64,000 nucleotides of DNA, from positions 4,302,720 to 4,366,719 of the forward strand of contig NC_135221.1 of assembly GCF_052324685.1 (NCBI RefSeq). Reading direction: 5' to 3'. Both the position numbers and the translations under genes were made by a program. Source of the stretch: Brachyhypopomus gauderio. Its lineage: Eukaryota; Chordata; Actinopteri; Gymnotiformes; Hypopomidae. The notes below the pieces were generated by a model. That model was not told where the DNA came from and ran no database searches. It worked only from the letters and a program-made list of their open reading frames with translations. Positions 12,681 through 30,003 of this stretch are shown here, one piece after another; position 1 is the stretch's first letter; the number at the start of each line of letters is the position of its first letter.

Positions 12681-13841
12681 CTCTTTAGGGAGAAATATTC
12701 CAAGAGAGGACATTACAGTTAAGTCTATTTTTTTTAGATGTCCACACAGTGTTCACACAGATATAAAGACTGTTACAATGGTATCATTAAAGCTACTGGT
12801 CCGAGTTAATAAAAAGAACACATTTAGTATATATAACATTCTCATAAATAAATCAAGAGGTATGTTTTCATAAAAGCATTATTGGATTTTTCTAATAATG
12901 TGTACTTATATTTTCTGGAGGAAGAAAACTCTAATTAGTGAGTCTCCTCTCATCATGTATGTGTCACTGTTTTTCTTTAAATCTGCAAATGAGCAACTAA
13001 TAGGATTTTCTGTTCACTTTTTTCACTGTTACATTGTTCTACTCTTTTATTTATAAATGTCATTTATAAATGTATTACACAATGGGGTCTTTACAGTAAA
13101 AGGGCTTAGCAAGAAAAACATCCCGTATGCATCTAATTAAAGTCTCTCACCTACTGGGATATGTTGTTGTTTCTCCGGGGCAACAATTGAATGTATATAA
13201 ATCGCTATGTAGCCACTTCCACACCGTCTTCCCAAGGAAAACACAGCCCCCAGGGGCAGGATGCTCTACTAATCACATAAGCAGAGAGAGTGTGTCTGGA
13301 CACAGTCCAAACCTATACCCTTAATCAGAGACAAATAGCACGTCTTGAAACTAGATATTCTGGGCTATGATAACCACAGCCCCAGAGACCAACATTCCCA
13401 TCTCTATAATGGCTGGTTCGTGGAACTGAGTCCCTTAGTTTCACATGGGCATCTCCAGACCCTGCGATTGGAGAAGGTGTGTGGGGTTCAGCCGCACGCC
13501 TCTGCCTCTCACCCAGAGCCAGAACAATGGGGTGGATATAGCGGGAGTCAGCCGCGTTTGCCCCACCTTTAACCAGCAAGAGCAGACATCAAAGTAGTTC
13601 TAAAACAACCCTGGAGAAGTCTGGACGAGTTGCTGGTATTCCAAGCAGCTGGAACAGAGAGACGTGTCTACATCTGAATGTAAGGAGCATGACACCACAT
13701 ACTGATAAACCTCAGACCAAAAACTATAATACATAACCTCAGACTAAAAGCCAAAATACATAAGTCCTCAAATTATATTAATCCTGACAATATCTAATTA
13801 ATTAGTGTTTCTTTACTTTGAAAAGCCCATGGCTTTGTATT

Positions 13842-13892
13842 ACTCACACACACACACACACTGTGAGTTAGTGAATGTGTATGTGTGTGTGT

Positions 13893-13973
<81 letters not shown>
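13842..13973. repeat. (CA)n followed by (GT)n, inverted-repeat microsatellite
   Basis: A CA tract preceded by ACT (from 13842) faces a GT tract ending GAGT (to 13900), so the two form a near-perfect inverted repeat with a loop of about 20 nt. A further GT tract runs on to 13973. Confidence 0.9.
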
Positions 13974-13974
<1 letters not shown>

Positions 13975-13999
13975 TGACAGAAAAGCAACTTGAAGCTAA

Positions 14000-16350
14000 A
14001 AGCAATAATTACACAAAAAGTATGAATCTCACTCATATTATATGTTAGGCCCCCCCTCTGGACTTGGCTAAACATGTAAAATCATTCTACCATTCTCAAA
14101 GGGGATTTGAGTCATTCAGGAATTACAGATTGCAATGAGAAACTGATCTGAAAAATAAATGTCACAGGGGACAGAGCTCAGACATAGAAAATACAATCTG
14201 AGTCTGCAGGGGACTTGGGACTTGGGAGTCTGCAGGGGACTCTGAATCTGGGACTTGCAGACAACAGGACACACTGCAGCTTCATGATATTTGTAGCTAT
14301 CGGTGATGCTCAGTCAACAGGGTTCAGTTCTCATCATAGCTTCACTGCAGACATACGTTGGGCAGGTGGTCACACCCTATTAGAGGCCTCGGCACAGAAA
14401 GATGAACCAGAGGGACAAGGGCTGGGATTAAGATAGCAGCTCATCACCAACGTGTGCTCATGAACACCAGACCCAGTCCCAGTTAATTCTCAGGATGTTC
14501 CCTGCGGTTCTGTTCCCATGGCCCGCATCAACTCTCCAAATTGTTCCCAAGGCACTAGCAAAATAGCAAAAAGAAGTTTAGGAGAATTTTTAGGAGAGTG
14601 ATTCCTCAGAAAACTTACTACTGGTTTTATTTTGAGAAGTATGTGCTTTTATACTCACAGAATGTATGACTATGTATGGTCGGTGGCAAGTAATATCAGT
14701 GCCTTGAAGAACAGTGTGCAGTGTGGGTGTTGACTAACACTACGAGCATTCCTGAGCTGCTGAAATCGGACTCATAGGCACTCTGAAGCTGTCAAGCCCT
14801 GAGTGAAAACATCAGCATAAATCTAATATGAACTGATGAGAAGTGAAGTGGTGATTAGCAGTGATTGACAGTTGGTGTATTTTAGTGTGCTGTGTTGTGC
14901 TTTCAGCAGGAAAAAGCCAAGTAAATAAAGATCAAATTAAACTCTAGCAGGAATGTGAAACCATGAAGTAATTCAGCACCATGTGAATTCAGTTAATTAA
15001 GAAAACACTTCTCAAAGTGATTTAAAGCACTTTACAAAAATATGAACGTGCCATTTGTCCACTGGACTCCATAATCTTCTCCCCATATTCTTTCTATATA
15101 CTCATTTATAAGTGATTTATTAATAATAAATAAGTGATAAGTGATTAATTTTTTAACTCTGAAAATATATCATCAAATATTCCATGCATTCAGGTATTAC
15201 GCATGGGATTTCTCATTTTTCATGTGAAATGACGTTTTTTTCAGTATGGATCACTAAACAATTAAATGATAAAGTATTTGATAGACATAATCTATCATTT
15301 GAACTATACTGCACAAGCGACGACAAATGAAAACCATATTATCCTCTCATTTCACGTGTACGCACGCCTCGGTTTTGTGGCGGCATTATCTGAACGACAC
15401 TGCCCCCTTTAGGACAGCGGTCGTTAGTGCCCCTCTAATGTGCACTCAATAGAGTTATAAATTGGGAGTATAGTATATACTTTCAATTTATTTATTTGTT
15501 TGTTGGTTTTTGTTTTTCGTAAGTTACATATCAGTTTCTAAAAATAGGCAAACATTTACAAATGACAAATGACAATGAGTCTATTGCCACGTCAATCATC
15601 TGCGACCTTCTAACTTGGCTGAACTTCCCACCAGAGGTCTCTCTTGGTCTTACAAACCTCCACCACAGCCTGCAATTGCGGGAATATTGAAGCTATGTAG
15701 GATGACCAGAAAAAGTTCATATTTGCTTCTCCCAAAACGTATACACATGTCAGTAGTTCAGCAAAGTGTTAGGCGGAGTTTACTAAATTATTGCTACTTA
15801 ATTGTATGTTGCAGAATTAATTATGAAAGAAAATATCATATAGGACAGTCCAAAGCACTGTGCTTACCTTAATATCACAGCCTACAAATGAATAATGAAC
15901 TGCGGAACATAAATGTTGTAAATACAGAGTATTTCGTGGTAAGCCCTCTGTCTTTACATGACACATAAAATAGATTTTTTTCTACCATTTTTATTTTGGT
16001 TTTAAGACACTGACTGCACAAGCAAGTGTAAATGTAAAGCATTTAATCCGGGTATCTCCGTTTAATGTAGAGCATTGTAATAATTTCACTAGTGCAATAA
16101 TGTTTTTTTTGCTGAATATGATTTTCATACATAGGCCTAAATAACATAGCTGCGTCCACGCATATCAGGAGAGGAATCATTTCGTCATCCGTGTGCATAT
16201 GTGCCATAGTAGGCCTATAGGTAACTGTCATAGACGGTGAAAACAGCCTGTACCCTAAACCATGGGTTAAAATAAGTGAGCAACTCGTTAGAAATTCCTA
16301 ATACTTGGCGACACGCACGGCAGTGTCACCGCACGAGCACTTTGGATCAT
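14000..16350. other. intergenic DNA upstream of cdx4
   Basis: AT-rich noncoding sequence. Short open frames are present but none has a recognisable product or splice-consistent context. Nothing else supported. Confidence 0.5.
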
Positions 16351-16399
16351 ACCTGGCGTTCCCACACACCGGAATTAGCTGCGAAGTGTGACCTTTTAA

Positions 16400-16475
16400 A
16401 GTGTCGAGGTGTGAAGGAGGCCGCAAATAAAATAGTTCTCCTCTGAGATTCCTCAACACGCTTTACACCTCTTGG
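16400..16475. promoter_or_regulatory. inverted T-box half-site pair upstream of cdx4
   Basis: AGGTGTGAA at 16407-16415 and its inverse TTACACCT at 16463-16470, about 0.8 kb upstream of the cdx4 start codon. T-box factors bind AGGTGTGA-type half sites, and zebrafish cdx4 is known to respond to T-box and Wnt input in the tailbud. The assignment here is inference from motif and position. Confidence 0.3.
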
Positions 16476-17223
16476 AAATCTCCAACAAACACGCGCAGAC
16501 GCCAAAAAACGCGGCAATGGCTTTTACCAGGCGCAACGCTCCCATATCCACAGGTTATGTTCAGTAGTTCAGAGTTTTCTCCTCAGTACAACTAATGACT
16601 GCAGGTCTTGCAAACAAACATACTCACGTACTACTGTTACTGTTGCTCGTTGAAGCCTAACATTATTATTGCTGCAACTACTGTTGTAATTGCTGTATTA
16701 TGTGTTGTATTTTCATGTTTCGGCGTGTTTATTTGTTTATTAAGTGTGTTTATAAGTGTGATCCATTTCCAATTGAAATGCCATACTTGTGTAGTTTGGT
16801 GAAAGTCCTCGTCAGGGTTCACTAAGTATCTGTTTCAGGCTCCGTGTGTCCTGAAGTGTCCTGTGGTCCAGGCAGTCTTGAGGTGACGCGTAAATCAGGC
16901 GCTAGGGGAATCTGTGAAGTGGGTTGGCGGCATTATTGCCCCGTCATTTGAATGCAAATCCAAAGGGTTTGAAGTCTTGGCTGACGTCAGGAAGGCCTTG
17001 TTATACCTACACCACCACCACCTTGTCAACAGAGACACATCATGTTTGATTGAAGCACGTCAAGGAGTACGTCGCATCACCAATTTAGGGACCTTTCTGG
17101 ACTACCACTTTTACTAAAAAACCGCAAAGGCCTGGACCTCTGAACTGGTTTTAAGCAACATCTAGCATGGTGCATTGCTAGTATGTCGTCTTAAAATTCA
17201 GGTTTTGGGGTTTCTTGCGAATC

Positions 17224-19917
17224 ATGTATGTGGGATACCTTTTGGATAAAGAGGGAAGTATGTATCACCAAGGACCTGTACGTCGATCCGGCATCAATCT
17301 TCCACCGCAGAATTTTGTTTCTACGCCACAGTATTCCGATTTTACTGGATACCACCATGTGCCCAACATGGACACGCACGCGCAGCCGACGGGGGCATGG
17401 GGCGCTCCTTACAGCGCGCCCAGGGAGGACTGGGGCGCCTACAGTCTCGCGCCTCCCAACGCTATTCCTGCGCCCATGAGCAACTCTTCCCCGGGACAAG
17501 TTTCCTACTGCTCACCAGATTATAATTCTATGCATAATCCGGCATCTGCTGTGCTACCTCCGCCACCTGAAAACATTCCTATGGCCCAGCTGTCCCCGGA
17601 TAGAGAAAGGCGCAACTCTTACCAATGGATGAGCAAAACCGTCCAGTCTTCATCAACCGGTGAGTTTATTACGGTAGATTTCCTTGAGCACTGGTGCTGT
17701 TGTGATGTGTCAGGAATATTTTGAAATCGATACTGAAACATTATCTAAAATGATATGCGTAAAAATGCAATTTATAATGTATGGAATCACTGAATGTCTT
17801 ACTGGAATGAATTATTACTTTTTAAATTATATTTCATATGTAGATCTAGGTTTCTTTTGCGCTTTAGATGTTTTTTGCGCTTTTTTGTGCTTTAGATTTT
17901 TTGCGCTTTAATAAACTTGTCTATTCATTGACCGACAAACTTTAGAATGAACTACAAATGTAAAAGATTTGACCAATAATAAATATATGTACCCAGGAAT
18001 AAAAACCACGCGTTTATGTATTTAACCATCTCCTTTATTATTTCACTATTTTTTAATGAACAAGTCATCCACACAGAGTTTGAAATGCTAAAAACAAACG
18101 CTTGAAATCAGATCGAGGAGTTTTGCGACGACATAATTCATTGATGTCAATTAGCGTAATAATTTTGCCAATTATATTCAGGGTGCGTTATAGCGCAGAG
18201 GTCTGCTCTAGTAGCGCTGACGTTTTGATGAATTTAACAGATGTACGTGTGGTGAAGATGCAGGTTAAGGTGTTGGGTCGCGGCGCCAGGCCCAGTTGTC
18301 ATGCTAATGTTTCAACTCCCGTAAACGAGATGTGAGGTCCACTTTTTCCTGTTACATTGTCTCGGGTTTTGAGGGTTATCTGTCATATTGAGACGGCGGC
18401 TTCTTTCAACACCTTTTTTTACTTTGATATGCAGTAACGAGTCTTCCTCTGTCCCTGCGCTTCAAGGGTTATATTGCCGGAAGGACTGACGAATTTCACA
18501 GCAAATATAGGTCTTCTACCTCCGGCTCATGTTAAAACAACACAACACTCTGGAGGTTATGGGGAACAACATTTATATCGTATGCACTTGCATACAGTGT
18601 AAGCCGTGATAATTTATGAAGATTTAAGACAAGTAAACTCATAAATCCCGAGACAATTAATCATGCTCTGATATTTATTGCAGCTATGATTATCTGAAAA
18701 TGAAATATAGTTACTGCTTGTGACTCCAGTGATTTATTAGTTTATGTCAATATATCAAAGTGTATATATATATGGCCCATAAGAGCAAATCTATCAATTT
18801 ACATTTACATTTACATTTATGGCATTTAGCAGACGCTCTTATCCAGAGCGACTTACAAAAGTAAGTAAGTAATTTCAATTTACCCGACAAAAAAACAATA
18901 TGATATTATGATATAATAACAAGAGAATAACACAGAACTCATGTAACTTTTTGTAAATCAAACAAGATCTGCTTGCTAGGGAAAGGATTCTTGATAGAAT
19001 CTCCTTGTGACGTCTTTGTAGCCCTTGTATTGCCTCTTAACACATCAATGGCATTTAAGTAAAATCTTTGAGACCCTTTGTTCTGCAGTTTGTTCCAGAA
19101 GTGACATCAAAGGTTACCCGAGACTCCATTTACATATCCTGATAGCGACATAATACAAATTTTCTCTGGGCTACTGGTCCTGATACATATCCTTTCTGAT
19201 ACAGGCATTGGGCTACAATTTCTCAGAGATAGCTAGATCATAATTTTACATTTCGAGTTAACAACTAGCAAAAATATCTAATCTAATACTATTTAAAGAG
19301 TTTTGAAATTACGGTTGGCATTTTCAAACCAATAAATGTTTATTTATTCGTTTATTCGTTGGTTTATTCTCATTCTTTCCTGTCGTCATGTAGTGATGTT
19401 TGTTATACGTGTTTTGCTGTGCATTTGTTTAGGTAAAACCAGAACAAAAGAAAAATATCGTGTGGTGTACACAGACCACCAAAGGCTGGAGCTGGAAAAA
19501 GAGTTTCACTTCAATCGTTACATCACCATAAGAAGAAAGTCTGAGCTGGCGCTGAATCTGGGCCTTTCAGAGCGACAGGTATGAGAGTTATTTACATTAG
19601 ACTGTTTACGTTCACGCCCGACGACCTATTCCAATTCTTTAAGTGTATGTAAACATGTAAACACAGTTCTCGTGTTTTAACAGGTAAAAATCTGGTTCCA
19701 AAACCGCAGAGCTAAGGAAAGGAAATTAATCAAAAAGAAATTGGGTCAGTCCGACGGCAGCGGGGGCTCAGTACACAGCGATCCAGGGTCCGTCAGTCCT
19801 CTCCCGGTACCTGGGTCACTGAGTCCGTCAGATATACACGGTTCTCTTTACCCACCTCCAGGATTGAACACCTTACCATCTATGAGAAACATACAGCAAG
19901 TGACTGTTACTCAGTGA
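17224..19917 (+). CDS. cdx4: caudal-type homeobox protein Cdx4
   Basis: Three exons: 17224-17659, 19433-19578, 19684-19917 (TGA), giving 271 aa. The start is the ATG opening [16 protein letters not shown], the conserved N-terminus of the family; no earlier in-frame ATG is found. Residues 1-145 are the Pro/Ser/Tyr-rich Caudal activation region, with the PBX-type tryptophan motif YQWMSK around W135. The homeodomain (about 148-207) spans exons 2-3, with recognition helix [16 protein letters not shown] carrying Q50 and N51. The C-terminal tail ends QQVTVTQ. Cdx4 is a nuclear activator of posterior Hox genes, acting in axial elongation and blood specification in fish. Exon phases and length fit the family; no lesion is seen. 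The flanking VEGFR and chic1 match the vertebrate CDX4 locus. Confidence 0.96.
18797..18875. mobile_element. short teleost interspersed repeat in cdx4 intron 1
   Basis: ACATTTACATTT units followed by GGCATTTAGCAGACGCT and CAGAGCGACTTACA. This is one of the commonest short repeats in teleost genomes by my recognition. Noncoding. Confidence 0.75.
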
Positions 19918-20250
19918 ACTCGAACTTGGAACATTCAACTTAAATTGAGCACTCCAACACACAGGACAGGTCCGCACGACTTAATCGGTCATATGGATTA
20001 TAAACTCCAGACAAGACGTCCCGAAGCGCGTGTTGTGGATTACAACAGAGAAGACTGAAGTTTTAATTACAACGAAATGCTGGAGGCTCTTCACACATTG
20101 TTTTAATAGAATAGTTTTTAAAATTAACATAAAGGTACAAAAGCATTGTTCGTCTGGTCCAAAAGTTAAATATTTTAAAGAGTTTGTTTGTGTTTGATCA
20201 AGTGAGATATAAATATCCTTTTTTTTGTATGTGGTGAGTGTGTTTATGTA

Positions 20251-20256
20251 AATAAA
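20251..20256 (+). terminator. cdx4 polyadenylation signal
   Basis: Canonical AATAAA 334 bp past the cdx4 stop, preceded and followed by T-rich sequence. It is the first clear signal in the 3' flank. Confidence 0.6.
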
Positions 20257-20921
20257 ATTACTCAGGTCTACAATGTTTCCTTAGCCATATAATGATCATT
20301 TAAATGTTTATTTTCAGTTTAGATCTTTATGCATGGACCTTTTCTCAAACATTTCAGATTCTTGTTCCGGACATTTTTTTGCGTGCATGAATCAACAGAC
20401 TTCGGAATACGGGTAGAACGTTTGAATACAACGTTCAAAGTGTAAATAAAATGTTTTTGAAAATGTAATATCATGGGATGATGTCATTACGTCTGTAACA
20501 AGAAGAAAATTAAGATTTCGCATATTACCGTCAAGAGTGTCATTATAAAAACGTGGATTCATATTAAAGGTGTGCTTAAAGGCATTAACATTCATAAAAA
20601 CGACGGTGTAAAATGAAAAAAAAATAGGCCATAATTTCCACATGTAGGCTACATTACAGATGAATGTGGTGTCTGAGTTAAAACACCCGCCTTGTCCAGC
20701 TTAATGCTAAACAGTTTAAACTCAGATTTGGCACACGTCGAATAGGCTATATGTGCTACATGTTACCTACATGTTACATAAATCTTAAAACGAATGAGTC
20801 TGTTAAAAGTGTGCTGTTAAAAGATCTGCAAGGTGTCAAGTTAATGTCTCTTTTTTTCTCTCAGTAATACAAGGCCTTAGCTACATCTGAAGGGTCTCTT
20901 GTCTCTTTGAAAGCGAGACAA

Positions 20922-20939
20922 GATATATATATATATATC

Positions 20940-20984
<45 letters not shown>

Positions 20985-21057
20985 TATATAAATTATTATT
21001 ATTATAAATTATTATATATATATAAATATATATATTTTTATAATACAATATATATTG

Positions 21058-21143
<86 letters not shown>
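20922..21143. repeat. long imperfect (TA)n tract
   Basis: About 220 bp of almost pure TA with short AAATTATTATTATT interruptions. It is largely self-complementary and lies in the cdx4-chic1 intergenic region. Confidence 0.95.
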
Positions 21144-21145
<2 letters not shown>

Positions 21146-21911
21146 CAGGGAAGGAAATGTATTAAGAGGCTATTCGTTTCTTTAGTACCAAGACGTTAAC
21201 GTGCCTCAATCCCATCCGTCTCCAGGATTTCCCCTTCATATGTATCCCCCAAAAATCTAATTGTGGCCTAATATTTTGAACTTTCAATTCACCACTCTTG
21301 AAAGACTTGAAAAGAAGTGGAAATGGTAAAAGGGGGTTTTCTCCTTACAGTTGCATAACCCAAGACGCTGCATAAAAGACTTGCTCACTTCAATGCCTAC
21401 AAAATTTAGAGAGTCTATCCCTACTGATAATAAACATAACACTATACGTTCATATGCCTATGAGTGGTACCCACAATTTACCGTGTAAACAGAAAATTTA
21501 ACAAACCTGTACTCTCGTATGTTCAACATAATATTACAGTGGTTGAGGCTGTATGTCACTGGCGTGTCGTGATTATGAAGGTCTTATAGACGGAATAGAC
21601 TGTAGTTCACTATAGGCTACTTGGAAAAGGAACCATTATAAATACTCATTTTTTTCGTCTACTTCAAAACTGCGGAATATCTAGTCTTGCAGCAGCCAAA
21701 AAGGCCATTTCAAAACCAAACCAAAACCAGCCCATCTCGCCCCATCGGTCTCGTATGACTCATTCATGCTGCACTCTTTAGGAATTCACACCAGCCATAT
21801 AATAAAGCTAAATATAGCCTAATATTATTTATAAAATAAGCCACAAAAAATAAACAACAATAAAAAATATATACATGTCTGAGAACTGAATAATTGTTGT
21901 TGATCTACTAC

Positions 21912-21921
21912 TACTACTACT

Positions 21922-21960
<39 letters not shown>
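21912..21960. repeat. trinucleotide microsatellites, (CTA)n then (AAT)n
   Basis: A short CTA run is followed by about a dozen AAT units, just upstream of the GC-rich chic1 promoter region. Confidence 0.9.
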
Positions 21961-21961
<1 letters not shown>

Positions 21962-22069
21962 GCCTCAATAACAGACTAATCATAATAATAGAGATAAATC
22001 GCTTTTTTCCCAGACCTAAACATTTTCCCTCTTTCCTTCCATCATATTCTATTTTATCATTCTCGTTTA

Positions 22070-22307
22070 AGCGCCCATTTCACACTGGCCACGTCGACGT
22101 TTTCTAAATCCTGGTGTGGGACAAGCGTGCGGCACCACCGGGACTGTGAGAGTTGTGCCCAGGGGTGGTCGCAGCCTCGTTCCATTTTCCCGCCACCGAC
22201 GTTTGCCAAAGCGTGGGCGGGTTCCTTCCTGTCCCCGCGTGCCCTGACGTCACGCCGCCGCGGCGCGCGCGCTGCCCAGTAACGTCACGAGCGTCTCGCT
22301 GCCCAAC

Positions 22308-22310
<3 letters not shown>
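22070..22310 (+). promoter_or_regulatory. chic1 CpG-rich promoter
   Basis: Abrupt rise in GC and CpG just before the chic1 ATG, with no TATA box. A full palindromic CRE (TGACGTCA) lies at 22245-22252, a CG-repeat stretch resembling an NRF1 site at about 22260-22275, a second CRE half-site (CGTCACG) at about 22283, and a YY1-like AACATGGCGG spanning the start codon. Typical of a housekeeping promoter. Confidence 0.6.
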
Positions 22311-26002
<3,692 letters not shown>

Positions 26003-28700
26003 GAGGACTGCTCGCACTGCTGATTGGCGCCTCGTTCCTCTCTCTAGTGCCTTGTATATATGTTGGATTTGAGGGTCATGGGTGTCTCTGTGACCCCTTC
26101 TGCTCACAGTACCTTGTACAGTAGAATTCGCAACACTGTCACTTTGCTTTAGAGCAGATTTTGCACATTTCCCGATGTAGTAGAAACGCTCCTGTGTTGC
26201 ACTCTGATGTTTTTGTTACATGGAAAAAAATAATAATAAACCGTCCTACACCATTTTTAAAAGTGCATTTACCCCAAAGAGCCATGTGTCCTTCCCAGCT
26301 CATACCCGTGATGACGTTGGTGAAAGCAAAGCACCTTGAGGTGTGTGTTTGCCTTATGTTAAAAATGTCTTGTTCTAATTAGAGATGCACGTGTGGGCTA
26401 CAGAAATGCATAGAACGTCTTGTAGACTCCGTCAACTGTTTGAAGGTCCTTTGCTGGTAGTGGAGTAGGAAGAAAGTTCACAGTAGGTGAAGTAATTGTC
26501 AGTGTAATGTTTTTCCCAGTACTTTGCAATTGTCCTCAATGCAGGGGAATTTAAAGAAACTGACAAGTCATTATGATTTCTTGGGAAAGATGTTCAGTGT
26601 GTTATGCCATGTTTACATAATGTAATTTAGCTGGTGATTAGTTTTCTGCCAATATATTGTTGTAACATAGTTTGTTTTTGCATCTCTGTAACTTTCCAGT
26701 TTATATGGACCCGTTTACCTAGTAAGCCATAAAATGTACGTACAAAATGCCAGTCAAGTTAGGGCTGAAAATTGCACTGTTTTGTTTAGTTTTTTTTATG
26801 TACAGTAAGGTCAAACTTGGTATGTTAAATATGATTTTGCCAATCAAGGTTTCCTAACATCTGTGTCCTTTATTTCCATGTGACGTGTGTCCTTTTCAAT
26901 GTGATATTTTGAACCCTGATCTGTCCATTTCTTCTTGCTGTTACATTTCAGTTCAGTTTTATCATCAGAGCAGGGTGAGACTGTTTGATTTCACCTCTTC
27001 AGTTCTTTGCCTGACGGTGTAGTCAGCCTGCTGTATTAGAGTGCCTCTGGAACCGGATCGCGTTTGAGAGAGCTGTGCTTGCAAACACTTGTACTTTGCC
27101 TAATCGTATGAGGAGAAAAATCCTCTCCGTAATGGTCCCACTACAGAGTACCTATAAATATCTGTCTTTATCTAATCCTATGGAAAGTATAAATACATTT
27201 TCTTGATTATTACACTTTTTCTGTAATTGTGTTCTTTTCAAAGTCATTTCACATCAGTCATTAGCTGCATATGCACTTCTTGTATGTGAGATCATAGATA
27301 ATAAAACAATCGTTCTTAGGGGGAGAAAACTGCACAGTAGCAATATTCTGTGGAATATAGACTTTTATTTAATACTTGCAGGGAATTGCACATTATGTAT
27401 ATTTCTCTAGTTATTTTGCTTTGTGTTTTAGGATCCAAGGAGAGTTTCCTCCTAGAAACATTCCTTCCCTTGTATGTCACATATTCCTTGTTTTTGATTA
27501 ATTAAAAAGTTTAATTAAAAATTATTCCTCTCATCTAGAATGGAAACAGTACAGTCAGGTTAGTTAGGGCTTAGTTTAAAGTCCTTTTTCATATAGTTCA
27601 CTCAAATGGTAATAAAATATTAAAGTAGTATTGACCTGTATTCTTAAACCATCTTGGAGCAGGAGAGGGTCAATGTAATGTTGACCAGTATTAGAAGTTC
27701 TTCACTGTACAAAACTGCAATCACTGAAATACTCGACAAATGTGTCTGATACCATTACTATGAACTTTCTCAGAATGTCAGAATTCCACAGTTTCTATTT
27801 GTCTTTTTAAAGTAATTAAGTCATAGGAGAACATAATTTGAAATTCACTATATTCATAAATTTAATCTTTCCCGTACAAGCATAAAATTGGTGACTGAGA
27901 GATGTGTCATAGGTGTAAAGAACAAACCTCAGTGTGTGTTCATGCCACCACAGCTGGGGGGTGTCCATGACTTTTCCAGAGTATTATAGGAACCGGGGAT
28001 TAGTTATGTGCTAGAAATCTTTTTTTTTTTTTTTTTTTTTGCAGAAACGAACAGCGATGGAGAATCTAAAATAAAAATTCACAATCCTTAGCCTCTCACT
28101 CCCTGAAGGGGGCAGACTTACCCACATTCAGGATTGGGTGACAAGGGCAAAGTGTTAAATGAAAAATATTTTTAGTGAGATGTTTTTGGTAGCTACGTTT
28201 GCGCATAACTAACCGATATGCGGCGTCATATGAGGAGCGCATGACGTCCACTCCAACGTTTGGGGGAAGTTCACGCGCGTCCTGCACCAAAGTGACTGGA
28301 GAGTGTTGCATCGTGCACAGTTCATGCTGCACGAGTCTTTACTTGCTTCATGTGATCATTGGCACCATCGCTTGGAGTCAAGAGCTCTGCAGGCTCCCAC
28401 GGCTCTTCTCGCCCGTGCCAACAGCTTGCACGCAACACGGTCCCGTTCCTCATCCACGGGCCTCCACAGCCTGCTCACGCTCGCCGCGCTACACCTTGGT
28501 CCAGAAGATTTCCATGTACAAGGTTTCACTCATAAAACCGGTTAAACCCAGCTGTATATTTAGCTTTGTAACTCAACCACTTCCTTTTGGAGCAAAGGTA
28601 GACGGAGGGTGGTGTGATGGGAAGAAGCGTCGAGCCCTGAAGCGGTGCCGTGTCTTACAACACTGGGACACAAGACCTCGTCTACCACAGATCAGCTCTT
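26003..28700 (+). other. chic1 3' UTR and chic1-LNX convergent intergenic region
   Basis: AT-rich noncoding sequence. AATAAA at 27300-27305 is the best plus-strand polyadenylation candidate, which would give a 3' UTR of about 1.3 kb. A T20 tract lies at about 28020-28041. The 28199-28762 stretch is open for 187 codons on the plus strand but resembles no protein I know. Confidence 0.45.
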
Positions 28701-28737
28701 ATTCGCTCCAAGAACAGATACATTTCAATTCAGGTTT

Positions 28738-28757
28738 TTATTTCTACATTTTTATTT
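28738..28757 (-). terminator. candidate polyadenylation signals for the LNX gene
   Basis: Two TTTATT hexamers on the plus strand (AATAAA on the minus strand) lie about 1.25 kb past the LNX stop. They are a plausible 3' end for the minus-strand transcript. Confidence 0.35.
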
Positions 28758-30003
28758 TCTAATTTTAATCACATAGATCTCACGGAAAAGGCTCATTACC
28801 ATTAAGAAACACTTCAGGCCTAGTTAGTGGTCTAAATGTTAATAAAGTACATAAATAAATTCTGAGTATCTACAGGAAAATTAACAAAAAGGTAGGCAAC
28901 GGAGAGGATATGAGAGTTAAAATGTTACTAATCCCAACATTAGCAAACCAAACAGAAGGTTGAACACATAGGAGCAGCTCAAATTGCTGTCTGTCTACAC
29001 ACAAACATAAAACAGAGTCTACTTCAGCTACAGCTAGTATTAAAACCCCAAACAGATGAATTATGTGATAAAGAAACTTGGAAATGTTTTTGCAAATTTT
29101 GCAACAATTAAGGCAGATGTGTACTGATTTGTTTGTGTACATATTCAAGGCACCAAAAAAATGCATCAATCAAAATAGAAGTTTTTAGTGGGATTTAAAA
29201 ATAGTCGATACCGCCACCCAAAAGTAAAAACATTTAAACAGATATTAAGATGAGGCACAAACATAAAATCCTAAATAGCTAAACATCGGAAAATAAATGT
29301 AAATAATTAGAGATATAAACTACATAGGTTTTGGTATATTTCCTTCCTACATAAATTCATGAAAACTATCCACACTCAACAATTCACTATTACTAATTAA
29401 ACGTGAACCATCAAGATTTTCAAGACTGGATTATCATCACTGGTCATTCCTGGAATTAAACCCAACCCATTCAGAAGAAAAGCAGGTTTGTGCCCAGTAC
29501 TGCATCCTGTGCTTAGCAAAGCATACATGGGTGTCAAATATTGCTCATCTTCAAGATACACACACACAAACACATTCAAAATTTCACATAATCTTGAGCG
29601 AGAAACTCAAGACTTCCTTTCCAACTGCGTTTATGTTCTTTAGTGCAAGATACATCTCTCCCGTACGCGTAGTCCACGAGGATCTGGCAATGCCCACAAG
29701 GAAGGTGATTACCCACTGTCCTCCAGGTAGCTGGGGCAAATGATTTAAAAAATGTTTGTCATTTGGTTTGCTTGAACTTTACAGTCAGTGATTGTCACCC
29801 TACGTTCCTGATTTGACGCTGCCGATTCTTTAAAGACCAGGGCTGAAATCATTCTGAATGCTTGGTGGTGTCCCATTACCGTACTGTATCAGAAACACAG
29901 TAAAGAACAGCTACACCCAGCTGAAGAGGGTCCCGGGCTTCTGGCCTCTGTGTCATTGGTTCTGCGAGGGATCACAGCCACGCTGCCCTGAGCAGGCCGG
30001 TCT

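Noticed and set aside
17215-17223. Start of cdx4 three codons upstream
   Set aside because: The upstream codon is TTG; the conserved family N-terminus begins at the ATG at 17224.
28199-28762. 187-codon open frame on the plus strand between chic1 and the LNX gene
   Set aside because: No recognisable domain, Cys-scattered low-similarity translation and a GC-richer background that lengthens chance frames; no supporting splice or start context.
26003-30003. A FIP1L2-like gene between chic1 and the LNX gene, as expected from the bird order
   Set aside because: No exon resembling a Fip1 motif was found on either strand in this interval.
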